64,000 nt of DNA from Microbacteriaceae bacterium. GTDB lineage: Bacteria; Actinomycetota; Actinomycetes; Actinomycetales; Microbacteriaceae. Below the pieces are notes generated by a model, which was given only the letters and a program-made list of their open reading frames with translations, did not search any database and was not told the origin of the DNA. Within the stretch, counting starts at the first letter, position 1, and each line of letters opens with the position of its first letter. The translations under genes were made by a program, and so were the position numbers. Shown in pieces: positions 25,641 to 34,550 of this stretch. The stretch spans positions 40,132 through 104,131 of the forward strand of contig JAODMT010000021.1 of NCBI GenBank assembly GCA_025464975.1, written 5' to 3'.

Positions 25641-26372
25641 ATGAACGACGGAACCCACAAGAGCGCAGCGCGCACCAGCCTGGCCGAAGAAGCGTATGAA
25701 GCCATCCGAGGGATGATCCTCGACGGGAGGCTCGCGCCCGGCAGTCGTGTCACCGTGCGCCCGATCGCGAGTGCGCTGGACCTATCGCCGACACCGATAA
25801 AGGCGGCTCTTGTGCGTCTTGAGCGCGAGGGCGTGCTGGAATCACTGCTGAATCGTGGCTTTTTCGTGCCGACCCTGAGTCGTCAGGACATGCGTGACAT
25901 CTATGACATGAGGGAGGGGCTCGATGGCGTGGCCGTTCGCCGTGCTGCGCAGTCTGCACAGCGGTCACGAATCGCTGCGGTGCTGCGGCGCAGTTGCGAA
26001 CGGCAGCAGGCATGCCTGCACAAGGGCGACATCGACGGCTATCGCGCCGAAGACCTTCACTTTCACCAGACGTTATGGGCGCTGTCTGGCAATGACCGCA
26101 TTCGGCGAGCCGGTGAAAGCCTCCAGGATCAGATGAGGCTCGGCAACGCGGTTTCCGCTCGACGTCCGGGGAGGGGCGTGCAATCCGTATCCGAGCACCT
26201 CGCAATTGTGGAGGCGATTTCGGTTGGCGACAGCGACGGGGCAGAGAGAGCGGCCCGCCACCACATTCGGCTGACGGCCGAGAACTTCGACGTGGAACTG
26301 AGCGAGAGTACTTCTCCCGAGCAATCGGGTCCCGACTCGGACCACTCGCCGATGAAATCGACAACTAGATGA
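25641..26372 (+). CDS. GntR family transcriptional regulator, FCD domain (copy 2)
   Basis: 243 residues from the ATG that aligns with the copy 1 start (a preceding ATG at 25638 adds one Met). The winged helix and FCD domain match copy 1 nearly residue for residue (PIASALDLSPTPIKAAL; FFVPTLSRQDMRDIYDMREG; CERQQACLHKGDI). Most changes are in the wing, the start of the FCD domain and the C-terminus, where this copy has about 20 extra residues (STSPEQSGPDSDHSPMKS). It overlaps the dehydrogenase frame as ATGA, so it heads that operon. Divergence in the sensor domain would allow a different but related ligand. Confidence 0.93.
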   Translation: MNDGTHKSAARTSLAEEAYEAIRGMILDGRLAPGSRVTVRPIASALDLSPTPIKAALVRLEREGVLESLLNRGFFVPTLSRQDMRDIYDMREGLDGVAVRRAAQSAQRSRIAAVLRRSCERQQACLHKGDIDGYRAEDLHFHQTLWALSGNDRIRRAGESLQDQMRLGNAVSARRPGRGVQSVSEHLAIVEAISVGDSDGAERAARHHIRLTAENFDVELSESTSPEQSGPDSDHSPMKSTTR

Positions 26373-26380
26373 GGGACTTA

Positions 26381-27349
26381 ATGAGCACGGGCATCCGCCG
26401 CGTCATCCTACTTTCTGAAGAGGGCAGACTTCCCAACCAGCCCGCGCTGGAAGCCTTGGCCGAAGAACATGGCCGCGAAGTGGTGTACTTCGACGCCGCG
26501 CACGTTCCCGATTCGGAGACTCTCGACCGAGTCGAGGTATTCGTACCGCCGTTGCCTCACCGGTTCGGTGATGCCACGCGCGCGGTGCTTCGCTCCACCC
26601 CGTCGCTGAGCCTTGTGCAGCTGCTCTCCGCTGGTGTTGACCACGTGAACGGGTTGATCGAGGAGGGTGTGGTGCTGTGCAACGCCGCCGGCGTGCGTGA
26701 CAGCGGAGTGGCCGAACTGGCACTCGGACTCATCCTCATGCAGCAAAGGGACCTCGGCTGGCACGCGCATCGCACCGGCGAGGGCGCGTGGGAACGGGAT
26801 CACCTTTCGCCAGGCCTCAACGGCCGCCGGTTGCTTCTCGTCGGCTACGGCGGCATCGGGCAACAGTTCGAACGCGTTGTTTCCGGCTTCGACGCGGAAT
26901 GCACCGTGGTCGCCCGCACTGCGCGGGCGGCAGTGCGAGGCGGCCGGCCGGTGCACGGTGTGAGCGAGCTGCCCGAGTTGGTGCCGGACGCGGACGTCGT
27001 CGTGCTGATGCTGCCGCTGACCCCCGACACCGCTGGACTGTTCAATGCCGAAATGCTCTCCCTCATGAAAACGGGAAGCTTGCTCGTGAACGTCGCCCGA
27101 GGCGCAATCGTTGATACGGATGCGCTTGCCGCCGAGACCTCGAGCGGGCGGCTGCGTGCCGCCTTGGACGTAATCGATCCCGAGCCGCTCCCGCAAGAGC
27201 ATCGACTCCGTCAGATGCCCGGCGTTGTTGTCACCCCCCACGTCGGTGGTAATACTGCGTATGGCCGCCGCCTGGAGGGCGTGCTGCTCGAGTCGCAGCT
27301 GCGGCGACTCTTCGAATCTCGTGAGCTGGCCAACGTCGTGACCGCCTAG
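26381..27349 (+). CDS. D-isomer-specific 2-hydroxyacid dehydrogenase
   Basis: 322 residues from the ATG at 26381, which has GAGGGA upstream; an ATG at 26369 overlapping the regulator's stop is also possible. The NAD(P) domain has [14 protein letters not shown]. Catalytic Arg is in [14 protein letters not shown], Glu in [14 protein letters not shown] and His in [11 protein letters not shown]. It interconverts a 2-ketoacid and a D-2-hydroxyacid. In sulfonate pathways enzymes of this kind act on sulfolactate/sulfopyruvate; glyoxylate or hydroxypyruvate are equally possible. It is followed by an aminotransferase 47 bases on. Confidence 0.88.
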   Translation: MSTGIRRVILLSEEGRLPNQPALEALAEEHGREVVYFDAAHVPDSETLDRVEVFVPPLPHRFGDATRAVLRSTPSLSLVQLLSAGVDHVNGLIEEGVVLCNAAGVRDSGVAELALGLILMQQRDLGWHAHRTGEGAWERDHLSPGLNGRRLLLVGYGGIGQQFERVVSGFDAECTVVARTARAAVRGGRPVHGVSELPELVPDADVVVLMLPLTPDTAGLFNAEMLSLMKTGSLLVNVARGAIVDTDALAAETSSGRLRAALDVIDPEPLPQEHRLRQMPGVVVTPHVGGNTAYGRRLEGVLLESQLRRLFESRELANVVTA

Positions 27350-27396
27350 TCCTCGCGTTCCCAGCGTTCTGCTCCAACTCTCAACAGAAAGAAATC

Positions 27397-28599
27397 ATGA
27401 TCCACATTTCACGCCGCGTTGCCGGAATCAGCGAATCAGCGACCATCAAGGTCGACGCGAAGGCGAAGGCGCTCGCGGCCAAGGGGCGGTCCGTCATCTC
27501 CTTCGGAACAGGCGAGCCCGATTTCCCCACGCCGGATTTCATTGTGGAGACGGCCGTCGCGGCCGCGCGCGATCCTCGCAATCATCACTACTCGGCCTCA
27601 TCGGGACTGCTCGAACTCCGGGAAGCGATCGCAGCCAAGACCGCTCGTGATTCCGGTCTCGTCGTCTCTCCGTCTCAGGTGATTGTCACCAACGGCGGCA
27701 AGCAAGCGGTGTACGAGGCATTTGCGACCATGATCGACAGCGGAGACGAGGTGCTGCTGCCGGCGCCCTACTGGACCACGTACCCCGAGTCGATTGCCCT
27801 CGCGGGCGGAGTGGCCGTTGCGGTGTTCGCTGGCGCCGAGCAGGACTACAAGGTCACGGTCGAACAGCTCGAGGCCGCGTGGACCGAACGCACCAAAGGC
27901 CTCGTGTTCGTCTCACCGTCGAACCCGACGGGCGCCGTCTATTCCGAGAGCGAGGTGCGAGAAATCGGCGATTGGGCCTACCGCAAGGGCATCTGGGTGC
28001 TTGCCGACGAAATCTACCAAAACCTCACGTACGACGGGGTCCGGGCGGCATCCATTGTGGAAGTGGTTCCCGAACTGGCCGAGCGAACCCTCCTGGCCAA
28101 CGGCGTAGCCAAGACGTACGCGATGACCGGATGGCGGGTGGGGTGGTTGGTTGCGCCCGCCGACGCGGCGAAGGCAGCGGCCAACGTGCAGTCACACCTG
28201 TGTTCGAACGTGTCGAACGTTGCCCAGCACGCCGCCCTGGCGGCCCTGACCGGCCCGCAGGACGAGGTCGAGCGAATGCTCGGTGCCTTTGATCGCCGTC
28301 GCCACCTCATCCTCGGGCAGTTGCGCCGGATTCCGGGCGTGACAACCCCGACGCCGGCCGGAGCCTTCTACGTCTACTCGGATGTGCGCGAAGTGCTGGG
28401 CCGACCGTGGGGCGGAGTTACGCCGACATCCTCGCTTGAACTCGCGGACCTCTTGCTCGAGAGCGTGGGTGTGGCCGCCGTGCCCGGCGAGGCCTTCGGC
28501 AAAAGCGGATACCTTCGCTTCACCTACGCGCTCAGCGACGAAGCACTGCTCGAAGGTATGGCGCGGCTGCACACCTTCTTCGGGGTCGCCTCGAGCTGA
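27397..28599 (+). CDS. Class I/II aminotransferase (aspartate aminotransferase-like)
   Basis: 400 residues, PLP-dependent. Fold type I marks: [60 protein letters not shown], the Schiff-base Lys in [16 protein letters not shown], and the arginine near [14 protein letters not shown] that binds the substrate carboxylate. AACAGAAAG precedes the ATG. It transfers amino groups between an amino acid and a 2-oxoacid. Next to a hydroxyacid dehydrogenase in a putative sulfonate cluster, cysteate/sulfopyruvate is a candidate pair, but ordinary aspartate or alanine transamination cannot be excluded. Confidence 0.92.
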   Translation: MIHISRRVAGISESATIKVDAKAKALAAKGRSVISFGTGEPDFPTPDFIVETAVAAARDPRNHHYSASSGLLELREAIAAKTARDSGLVVSPSQVIVTNGGKQAVYEAFATMIDSGDEVLLPAPYWTTYPESIALAGGVAVAVFAGAEQDYKVTVEQLEAAWTERTKGLVFVSPSNPTGAVYSESEVREIGDWAYRKGIWVLADEIYQNLTYDGVRAASIVEVVPELAERTLLANGVAKTYAMTGWRVGWLVAPADAAKAAANVQSHLCSNVSNVAQHAALAALTGPQDEVERMLGAFDRRRHLILGQLRRIPGVTTPTPAGAFYVYSDVREVLGRPWGGVTPTSSLELADLLLESVGVAAVPGEAFGKSGYLRFTYALSDEALLEGMARLHTFFGVASS

Positions 28600-28708
28600 T
28601 CCCGCCTCGCACGGCGGTTCGGCATTCGCCCGGGCTCTCCGGGCCCTGGTCGGCGTCACACGAGGCAACACAGATGTGTCGTCGAAACGGTCGCTATACC
28701 GTCAAGGG

Positions 28709-29311
28709 GTGACCACATTCAAGATCGTCGGAGTCTCCGGTAGCCTCACCGCGCCATCCCGCACCACCGCGCTCGTGGAGGAGATCATCCGCGTTCTCGG
28801 GGAGGAGCTCGATGTCGACGCGCACATCATTCGATTGAGCGAGCTCGGTCCGTCATTTGCCGGCACCCTCGTGCGCAGCGAACTGCCGCCGCTGGTCGAG
28901 GCGGAGTTGCAGCGAGTCGAGTCGGCTGACCTGCTGGTCGTGGCATCCCCGGTGTACCGGGCATCCTTTACCGGAATGTTCAAGCATCTCTTCGATTTCG
29001 TCGATCAGTACGCCCTCGTCGACACGCCGATTCTGCTCGCGGCGACCGGCGGAACGGAGCGGCACGCGCTGATCATCGAACACCAGTTTCGGCCGCTGTT
29101 CTCGTTCTTCCAGTCGCTCACCCTTCCGCTCGGCGTGTACGCGCACGACTCGGACTTCACGGACTACCTCGTGAGCAGCCCCGCCCTTGCCGATCGCATT
29201 CGCAAGGTGATCGAGCGTTCGCTTCCCCTGATCCGGTCGAATGCGGCGGAGCGGGAGAGCATCGCGCGGGCGCTCGACGGCGGACTGGTCTCCGCGGCCG
29301 TCTCCCGCTGA
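28709..29311 (+). CDS. NAD(P)H-dependent FMN reductase (MsuE/SsuE-like)
   Basis: 200 residues from the GTG at 28709. Flavodoxin-like fold: KIVGVSGSLTAPSRTTALVE (FMN phosphate loop), VVASPVYRASFTGMFKHLFD (flavin loop) and LLAATGGTERHALIIEHQ. This wording is that of the reductases that supply FMNH2 to two-component sulfonate monooxygenases (SsuD/MsuD). No such monooxygenase is in this window, so the partner would be elsewhere. It closes the cluster, 109 bases after the aminotransferase, and is followed by a 76-bp palindrome facing hrpA. Confidence 0.87.
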   Translation: MTTFKIVGVSGSLTAPSRTTALVEEIIRVLGEELDVDAHIIRLSELGPSFAGTLVRSELPPLVEAELQRVESADLLVVASPVYRASFTGMFKHLFDFVDQYALVDTPILLAATGGTERHALIIEHQFRPLFSFFQSLTLPLGVYAHDSDFTDYLVSSPALADRIRKVIERSLPLIRSNAAERESIARALDGGLVSAAVSR

Positions 29312-29347
29312 GGCGCCCCATCTCTCGGGGGCAACTCATGCTTTCTG

Positions 29348-29423
29348 AAAACGCAGGAGAATCACCACCTCGCGGCGTTATTTCCACAGGTGTTGCCCGT
29401 TGGTAGTGAATGTCCTGCGTTTT
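29348..29423. repeat. 76-bp palindromic repeat, family A, copy 2
   Basis: The left arm at 29348-29368 begins AAAACGCAGGAGAATCACCA; the right arm at 29403-29423 is its complement with two changes. Length and arm sequence match the copy at 8842-8917. It lies between the convergent FMN reductase and hrpA genes, where it could act as a bidirectional terminator. Confidence 0.85.
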
Positions 29424-29448
29424 CGGGACCGCGCACGGGGGCCACGGT

Positions 29449-32400
29449 TTAGCCGTCGAGCACCTTCACGATGCGCTGGAGCGAGACCGGTTCCGAGGTG
29501 CCGAGGTGCTGCGCGAACAGGCTGAGCCGCAGCTCCTCGAGCAGCCAACGCGCGTGCACGAGAGACGGCGGGGAATCCGGATCGAGCGGGAGCCTGCCTC
29601 CGGCGAGCTCGTAACGCGCCGTGGCGGACTGCACCTCCTTCATCCAGACCCGGTCGCGTCCGAGGTTCTCTCCGAGTTTTCCGATGCGGTGCACCATTCC
29701 GGCGAGGTAGACCGGGATTCGACGCAATTGGGTCAGACCGGTCGCCGAGGCGAAGCCGGGGTAGATCAGCGTGGTGAGCTGTTCCCGAGCATCCGCGAGC
29801 GGGCTGAGCAGCGCGACACTGGATGCGGCCTTGATCGCCTTCTCCGCCTCCCGGGATCCGGCGATCACTTTGGTCAGCAGCGACACCGTCTGGAACAGCG
29901 AATCCATGATCGTCGACGAGATCTGGTCGCGAACCGACTCGAACTCCGTCACGGTCCACACCTCGCGACCCGCGACGACGGCGTCGATGCACGCGGCCAT
30001 GCAGTCGGCGAAGAGCTCGCCGGTCGTACGGTACGGGCTCTGGGCCAGGGTGAGTTTCTCCGCGTGCGTGAGGTGTTCCTGCACGTAGGAGACGGGGGAG
30101 GGGATCGCGAGCAGCAGCAGCCGGCGCACGCCCTTCCTCATCTCCCGAGCCTGGTCGTCCGGTGTGGTCATGAGCCGGATGGCGGCGCTCGAGCCCTCGT
30201 CGACGAGCGCGGGATAGGCCCGGATGGTGTTGCCGCCCTGCTTCGTGTCGAGCGTCTTGGGCAGCACGTCGAAATCCCAGGTGATGAGCCCGCCGCGCTC
30301 GAGGTTGCTCTTGGGGGTGGCGGATGCCCGGGCAACGCTCTCCCGCACGGTTGACTTCAACTGCTCCTGCAGCGCAGGCAGATCCTTGCCGCTCGCCACC
30401 TGCCTCGACCGTTCATCGACGACGACGAACGTCATCCGGAGGTGTGCCGGGATCCGATCTTCGTCGAAGTCGTTCGCGGTGACCGGAACGTAGGTGAGCC
30501 GCGTGATCGCCGCCGCGATGGTCTCCTTGAGCGAGTCCTGGCCGGGATCCGCCGGCAGGTCGGCGAGCAGCTTGCGCGCCCAATCGGTCGCCGGAACGAC
30601 GTTTCGCCGGATGGCCTTCGGCAGTGCCTTGATCAACGCGGTGATCAGTTCCTCGCGGAACCCGGGCACCTGCCAGTCGAAGCCGTCCGGTCTGAGGCGG
30701 GCGAGAAGGGCGATTGGAACCTGCACTGTCACGCCGTCATCCGTCGCCCCCGGTTCGAACCGGTAGCTCAGCGCGAGCTGCTGGTCGCCCTGCCGCCAGG
30801 TGGACGGGAACGTGGATTCCACCTGCTCGACCTGAGCGGTGTCTGGCTCCTCCTCGATGAGCGCCTCCCGCGTCATCGTCAGGAGGTCCGGACGAACCGT
30901 GCGTTCCTTCCTCCACCAGGTTTCGAACAGGCGTTGGCTCGTGATGTCGCCCGGTATCCGGCGCTGGTAAAAGTCGAACACCGCTTCGTCGTCATACAGG
31001 ATGTCGCGGCGCCGGGTGCGTTCCTCGAGTTCGGCGAGCTCCTTGCGGAGCGCCCGATTCTCGCGATCGAACGCCGAGACGCGTTTGTCGACCCGATCGA
31101 GGTCCCAGTCGCCGTCGACCAGGGCGTTCCGGATGAACAGTTCCCGCGCGTAGGCGGGGTCGACCTTGGAAAATTGCGCGCGTCGGCGGGCGACGATGGG
31201 CACACCGTAAAGGGTCACGCGTTCCCACGCCACCGCGGCACCCTGCTTCTTTTCCCAGTGCGGCTCGCTGTAGCTGCGCTTCACCAGGTCGCCGGCGATC
31301 GGCTCGGCCCAAGCGAGATCGATGGCCGCGTTGGTTCGGGCGAACAGCCGACTGGTCTCCACGAGCTCCGCGCTCATCAGCTCCGCCGGCTGCTTCCTGG
31401 CGAGCGCCGACCCGGGAAAGATGCTGAAGCGCACCTGCCGCGCGCCGATGTAGTCCTTCTTCGCGACATCCCGGATGCCCAGTTGGCTCAGCAGACCGGC
31501 GAGCAGCGAGCGGTGGATGCCGTTGGGATTCGCCGATTGACCGCCGACGACGAGGCCGAGCGGCTTGGCCATCCGTTCGAGCTGGCGGTAGACGTCCTTC
31601 CACTCGCGCACGCGGAGGTAGTTGAGGTATTCGCTGCGACACATGCGGCGGAACTGGTTGCCGCTGAGCTCCTTCTGTCGCTCCTCGAGGTAGTTCCACA
31701 GGTTGAGCAGGGTGAGGAAGTCGCTGGTCGGGTCGGTGAAGCGGGCGTGCGCCTGGTCGGCTTGCGGTCGCTTCTCGAGGGGGCGCTCGCGCGGGTCCTG
31801 GATGCTCAGGCCCGCGACGATCGCCATGACCTCTCGCGTGACACCGTGGTGCTTGGACTCGATGACCATTCGGGCGAGCCGCGGGTCGATGGGAAGTTGG
31901 GTGAGTTGCTTGCCGACGTGGGTGATCTGCGGGCCGGTCTCGATACGCGGGCTCGTGCCTCGCTCGCTACTCGACCCGCGGGGCTCGCTGCTCGACCCGC
32001 GGGTGGGATCACGGGGGTCGCGAACCGCGCCCAACTCCTTCAGGAGGTCGAGGCCGTCCTTGATGCCGCGGGAATCCGGTGGCTGCAGGAAGGGGAATCC
32101 GGCGATGTCTCCCAGCCCGAGCGAGATCATCTGCAGGATCACCGCGGCGAGGTTGGTGCGAAGAATCTCCGGCTCGGTGTACTCCGGCCGACGCAGAAAG
32201 TCCTCTTCCGAGTACAGGCGGATCGCGATTCCGTCGCTCGTGCGCCCGCTCCGGCCGGAGCGCTGGTTGGCCGACGCCTGCGAGATGGCCTCGATCGGCA
32301 GCCTCTGCACCTTCGACCGCACGCTGTAGCGGGAGATGCGTGCCGTGCCGGCGTCGATCACGTACTTGATCCCCGGCACGGTCAGGCTCGTCTCCGCGAC

Positions 32401-33315
32401 GTTGGTCGCGAGCACGATTCGGCGTCGGATGCCCGGCGCCCGACTCGACTCGAAGACGCGATGTTGCTCGGCGGAGCTCAACCGCCCGTACAGCGGGAGC
32501 ACCTCGGTGCCGCTGTGGATCGAGCCGTTCGAGATGCGCGCGCGGATCGACTCCTCGGCGTCTCGGATCTCGTTCTCGCCGCTGAGAAAGACGAGAACAT
32601 CGCCGTTGCCCTCCCGGGCCAGCTCGTCGAGCGCCGCGTTGATGCCCTCCATCGGATCGAGATCGGCCGCGGTCTCCGCGGCATCCTCGTCCTCTTGGAC
32701 CGGAATCTCCGCCACGAGCGGCCGGTAGCGCACCTCCACCGGGAAGGTGCGCCCGCTGACTTCGACGATCGGAGCCCCGCCGAAGTGCTTTGAGAAGCTC
32801 TCCGGGTCGATGGTGGCGGAGGTGATGATGATCTTCAGGTCCGGACGCGCCGGCATCAGCTGCTTGAGGTAGCCGAGCAGGAAGTCGATGGTGAGGCTGC
32901 GCTCGTGCGCCTCATCGATGATGATGGCGTCGTACTTCTTCAGCAGCCGATCGCGGTGAATCTCGTTGAGCAGGATGCCGTCGGTCATGAGCTTGACCCT
33001 CGTGTCCCGGCTCACTGTGTCGGTGAACCGAACCTGGTATCCCACCAGCCCGCCGAGCGGGGTACCGAGTTCCTCGGAGATTCGCTCGGCGATGGTGCGC
33101 GCCGCGATCCGCCGGGGCTGGGTGTGTCCGATGCTGGTCTTGCCGAGCTCGAGCAGGATCTTCGGCAGCTGCGTCGTCTTGCCCGATCCGGTCTCCCCGG
33201 CCACGATGACAACCTGATTGCCGGCGATGGCGGCGGCGATGTCTTCGCGGCGTTGACTGACCGGCAGATCCTCCGGATAGGTGATCTGCACTGCGCTGAG
33301 TTGGGTATCGGTCAT
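29449..33315 (-). CDS. hrpA: ATP-dependent RNA helicase HrpA (DEAH box)
   Basis: 1288 residues, the usual size. Walker A GETGSGKT (40-47), DEAH (134-137), TSATID, and motif VI NQRSGRSGRTSDG are intact. HA2, OB and the C-terminal DUF3418 domain follow (LEERTRRRDILYDDEAVFDFY; RDRVWMKEVQSATARYE). It unwinds or remodels RNA; in E. coli it rescues stalled ribosomes. Oddly, about residues 439-460 (RGSSSEPRGSSSERGTSPRI) are encoded by a copy of the chromosomal GTCGAGTAG repeat, inserted in frame between LLKELGAVRDP and ITHVGKQLTQLPIDPRLARM. The core motifs are unaffected, so the protein is probably functional. Confidence 0.95.
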   Translation of the reverse strand: MTDTQLSAVQITYPEDLPVSQRREDIAAAIAGNQVVIVAGETGSGKTTQLPKILLELGKTSIGHTQPRRIAARTIAERISEELGTPLGGLVGYQVRFTDTVSRDTRVKLMTDGILLNEIHRDRLLKKYDAIIIDEAHERSLTIDFLLGYLKQLMPARPDLKIIITSATIDPESFSKHFGGAPIVEVSGRTFPVEVRYRPLVAEIPVQEDEDAAETAADLDPMEGINAALDELAREGNGDVLVFLSGENEIRDAEESIRARISNGSIHSGTEVLPLYGRLSSAEQHRVFESSRAPGIRRRIVLATNVAETSLTVPGIKYVIDAGTARISRYSVRSKVQRLPIEAISQASANQRSGRSGRTSDGIAIRLYSEEDFLRRPEYTEPEILRTNLAAVILQMISLGLGDIAGFPFLQPPDSRGIKDGLDLLKELGAVRDPRDPTRGSSSEPRGSSSERGTSPRIETGPQITHVGKQLTQLPIDPRLARMVIESKHHGVTREVMAIVAGLSIQDPRERPLEKRPQADQAHARFTDPTSDFLTLLNLWNYLEERQKELSGNQFRRMCRSEYLNYLRVREWKDVYRQLERMAKPLGLVVGGQSANPNGIHRSLLAGLLSQLGIRDVAKKDYIGARQVRFSIFPGSALARKQPAELMSAELVETSRLFARTNAAIDLAWAEPIAGDLVKRSYSEPHWEKKQGAAVAWERVTLYGVPIVARRRAQFSKVDPAYARELFIRNALVDGDWDLDRVDKRVSAFDRENRALRKELAELEERTRRRDILYDDEAVFDFYQRRIPGDITSQRLFETWWRKERTVRPDLLTMTREALIEEEPDTAQVEQVESTFPSTWRQGDQQLALSYRFEPGATDDGVTVQVPIALLARLRPDGFDWQVPGFREELITALIKALPKAIRRNVVPATDWARKLLADLPADPGQDSLKETIAAAITRLTYVPVTANDFDEDRIPAHLRMTFVVVDERSRQVASGKDLPALQEQLKSTVRESVARASATPKSNLERGGLITWDFDVLPKTLDTKQGGNTIRAYPALVDEGSSAAIRLMTTPDDQAREMRKGVRRLLLLAIPSPVSYVQEHLTHAEKLTLAQSPYRTTGELFADCMAACIDAVVAGREVWTVTEFESVRDQISSTIMDSLFQTVSLLTKVIAGSREAEKAIKAASSVALLSPLADAREQLTTLIYPGFASATGLTQLRRIPVYLAGMVHRIGKLGENLGRDRVWMKEVQSATARYELAGGRLPLDPDSPPSLVHARWLLEELRLSLFAQHLGTSEPVSLQRIVKVLDG
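31936..31999. repeat. GTCGAGTAG-family repeat inside hrpA
   Basis: On the + strand GGTCTCGATACGCG opens the element, followed by CTCGCTCGCTACTCGACCCG and a second CTCGCTGCTCGACCCGCGGG. The same elements recur in intergenic regions at 39654, 49733 and 50195. Here it is read in frame by hrpA as a Ser/Arg-rich linker. Confidence 0.85.
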
Positions 33316-33393
33316 GAGCCTTCCATCCTAGAGTTTCCGGATGCGTGCACGACCTGCCGACGTGACCGTTACTTTCCGCGGTCGCGGAGCGCC

Positions 33394-33573
33394 CTACTCG
33401 GGCGCGGCGGGCGGCGGCGAGACGGGTGGCCGCCGAGGGACGGGCGGCTGAGGCACCGGGGGGCGCGGACCGGGTGGGCTCGGCAGCGGCGGGCGGCTTG
33501 GCGCGGGCGGCTGCGGCATCGGTTTGCGCGGACGCGGCTGTTCCGGCGGCATCGTCTCGCGGTTCACGCTCAT
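33394..33573 (-). CDS. Small proline-rich protein, function unknown
   Basis: 59 residues: [20 protein letters not shown], then repeated PP-containing units ([20 protein letters not shown]) and a C-terminus PPPAAPE. Roughly two fifths Pro. Its ATG overlaps the stop of the upstream dehydrogenase as ATGA (33570-33573), which supports real, coupled translation. There is no membrane segment or signal. The sequence is extremely GC-rich, so a fortuitous open frame is possible. A binding partner for SH3-like or profilin-like domains would be guesswork. Confidence 0.5.
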   Translation of the reverse strand: MSVNRETMPPEQPRPRKPMPQPPAPSRPPLPSPPGPRPPVPQPPVPRRPPVSPPPAAPE

Positions 33574-34307
33574 CGGGGCGCCATCCGAATCGCGCCGTCC
33601 AACCGAATGGTCTCGCCGTTCAAATACGGGTTTTCGATTATGTGCCGCACGAGCGCCGCGAATTCGGTCGGTCGGCCGAGGCGCGAAGGATGCGGCACCT
33701 GGGCGCCGAGGGAGGTTTGCACCTCTTCGCTCAATCCGGCCATCATGGGGGTCTCGAAGATGCCAGGCGCCACAGTGTTCACCCGGATGAGCGAGCCGGC
33801 GAATTCCCGCGCGATCGGCAGCGTCATCGCCGAGACCGCTCCCTTCGAAGCGGAGTATGCGGCCTGACCAATCTGTCCATCGAACGCCGCGACAGAGGCG
33901 GTGTTGATGATCACGCCGCGCTCGCCGTCCAGGGGTTCCGTTGCCTGCATCGCGGCCGCTGCCAGTCTCAGCACATTGAAGGTTCCGACGAGGTTGATCT
34001 GGATGGCACGCTCGAAGTCGGCGAGCGGAAGCGGCCCCGCGCGCCCGACCACCCGACCGGCGGGTGCGACCCCGGCACAGTTGACGAGGATGCGCAGATC
34101 ACCCAGTTCGTTCGCGGTCTGGACCGCGGCGGCGACATCCGACTCGCTTGTCACGTCCGCTTTCACGAAGGTGGTGCCGCTCTCGGCCGAGTCGGCGAGG
34201 TCAAGGACCACGACGTGAGCGCCGGCCGCTGAGAGCGCGCGGGTTGTGGCGAGTCCGAGGCCCGAAGCCCCGCCGGTCACGATCGCGACAGTATTTCGGA
34301 TGTCCAT
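33570..34307 (-). CDS. SDR family oxidoreductase (3-hydroxyacyl-CoA dehydrogenase-like)
   Basis: 245 residues from the ATG at 34307, with GAGGGAG upstream. Classical short-chain dehydrogenase: NAD loop [32 protein letters not shown], catalytic Ser in [15 protein letters not shown] and Tyr-x-x-x-Lys in [10 protein letters not shown], then [14 protein letters not shown]. The pattern fits the type II 3-hydroxyacyl-CoA / 2-methyl-3-hydroxybutyryl-CoA dehydrogenase group (HSD17B10-like), which acts in branched-chain and fatty acid breakdown yielding propionyl-CoA. That fits the divergent methylcitrate operon next door. Confidence 0.88.
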   Translation of the reverse strand: MDIRNTVAIVTGGASGLGLATTRALSAAGAHVVVLDLADSAESGTTFVKADVTSESDVAAAVQTANELGDLRILVNCAGVAPAGRVVGRAGPLPLADFERAIQINLVGTFNVLRLAAAAMQATEPLDGERGVIINTASVAAFDGQIGQAAYSASKGAVSAMTLPIAREFAGSLIRVNTVAPGIFETPMMAGLSEEVQTSLGAQVPHPSRLGRPTEFAALVRHIIENPYLNGETIRLDGAIRMAPR

Positions 34308-34461
34308 TCGGGCTCCCTCGTGCACGTCCACGCCGACATCCGGAGTGAAAAGTCTGGCGTCCTGTATGAAGAGCGTGCGGCTTGAGCCGAGCTTGCACAA
34401 CCCTAGGTCGCCAGACGGCGCAAACGCGCGCGGGATGCCTCGAGGACACCCGAGGCGTTAT

Positions 34462-34532
34462 TGCATACAGAATGGGGTGTATCTGGGGAGAATTGCCCGC
34501 GCGAGGCGCGCTATTGATACTCTGTGTATACA
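34462..34532. promoter_or_regulatory. Candidate GntR/FCD operators in the divergent SDR-prp promoter region
   Basis: TGTATACA, a perfect palindrome, at 34525-34532 and TGCATACA at 34462-34469, 63 bases apart (about six helix turns). FadR-type GntR proteins bind sites with a GT-N(2-3)-AC core, which fits. The first site is 18 bases before the regulator's own ATG, suggesting autoregulation and control of prpDBC, and perhaps of the divergent dehydrogenase. Confidence 0.5.
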
Positions 34533-34550
34533 GCAAGGTCGGGAGGGCTG

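Noticed and set aside
30442..32793. A 783-codon open frame antisense to hrpA
   Set aside because: Long antisense frames are expected opposite high-GC genes. The translation has no family features and hrpA is fully recognisable.
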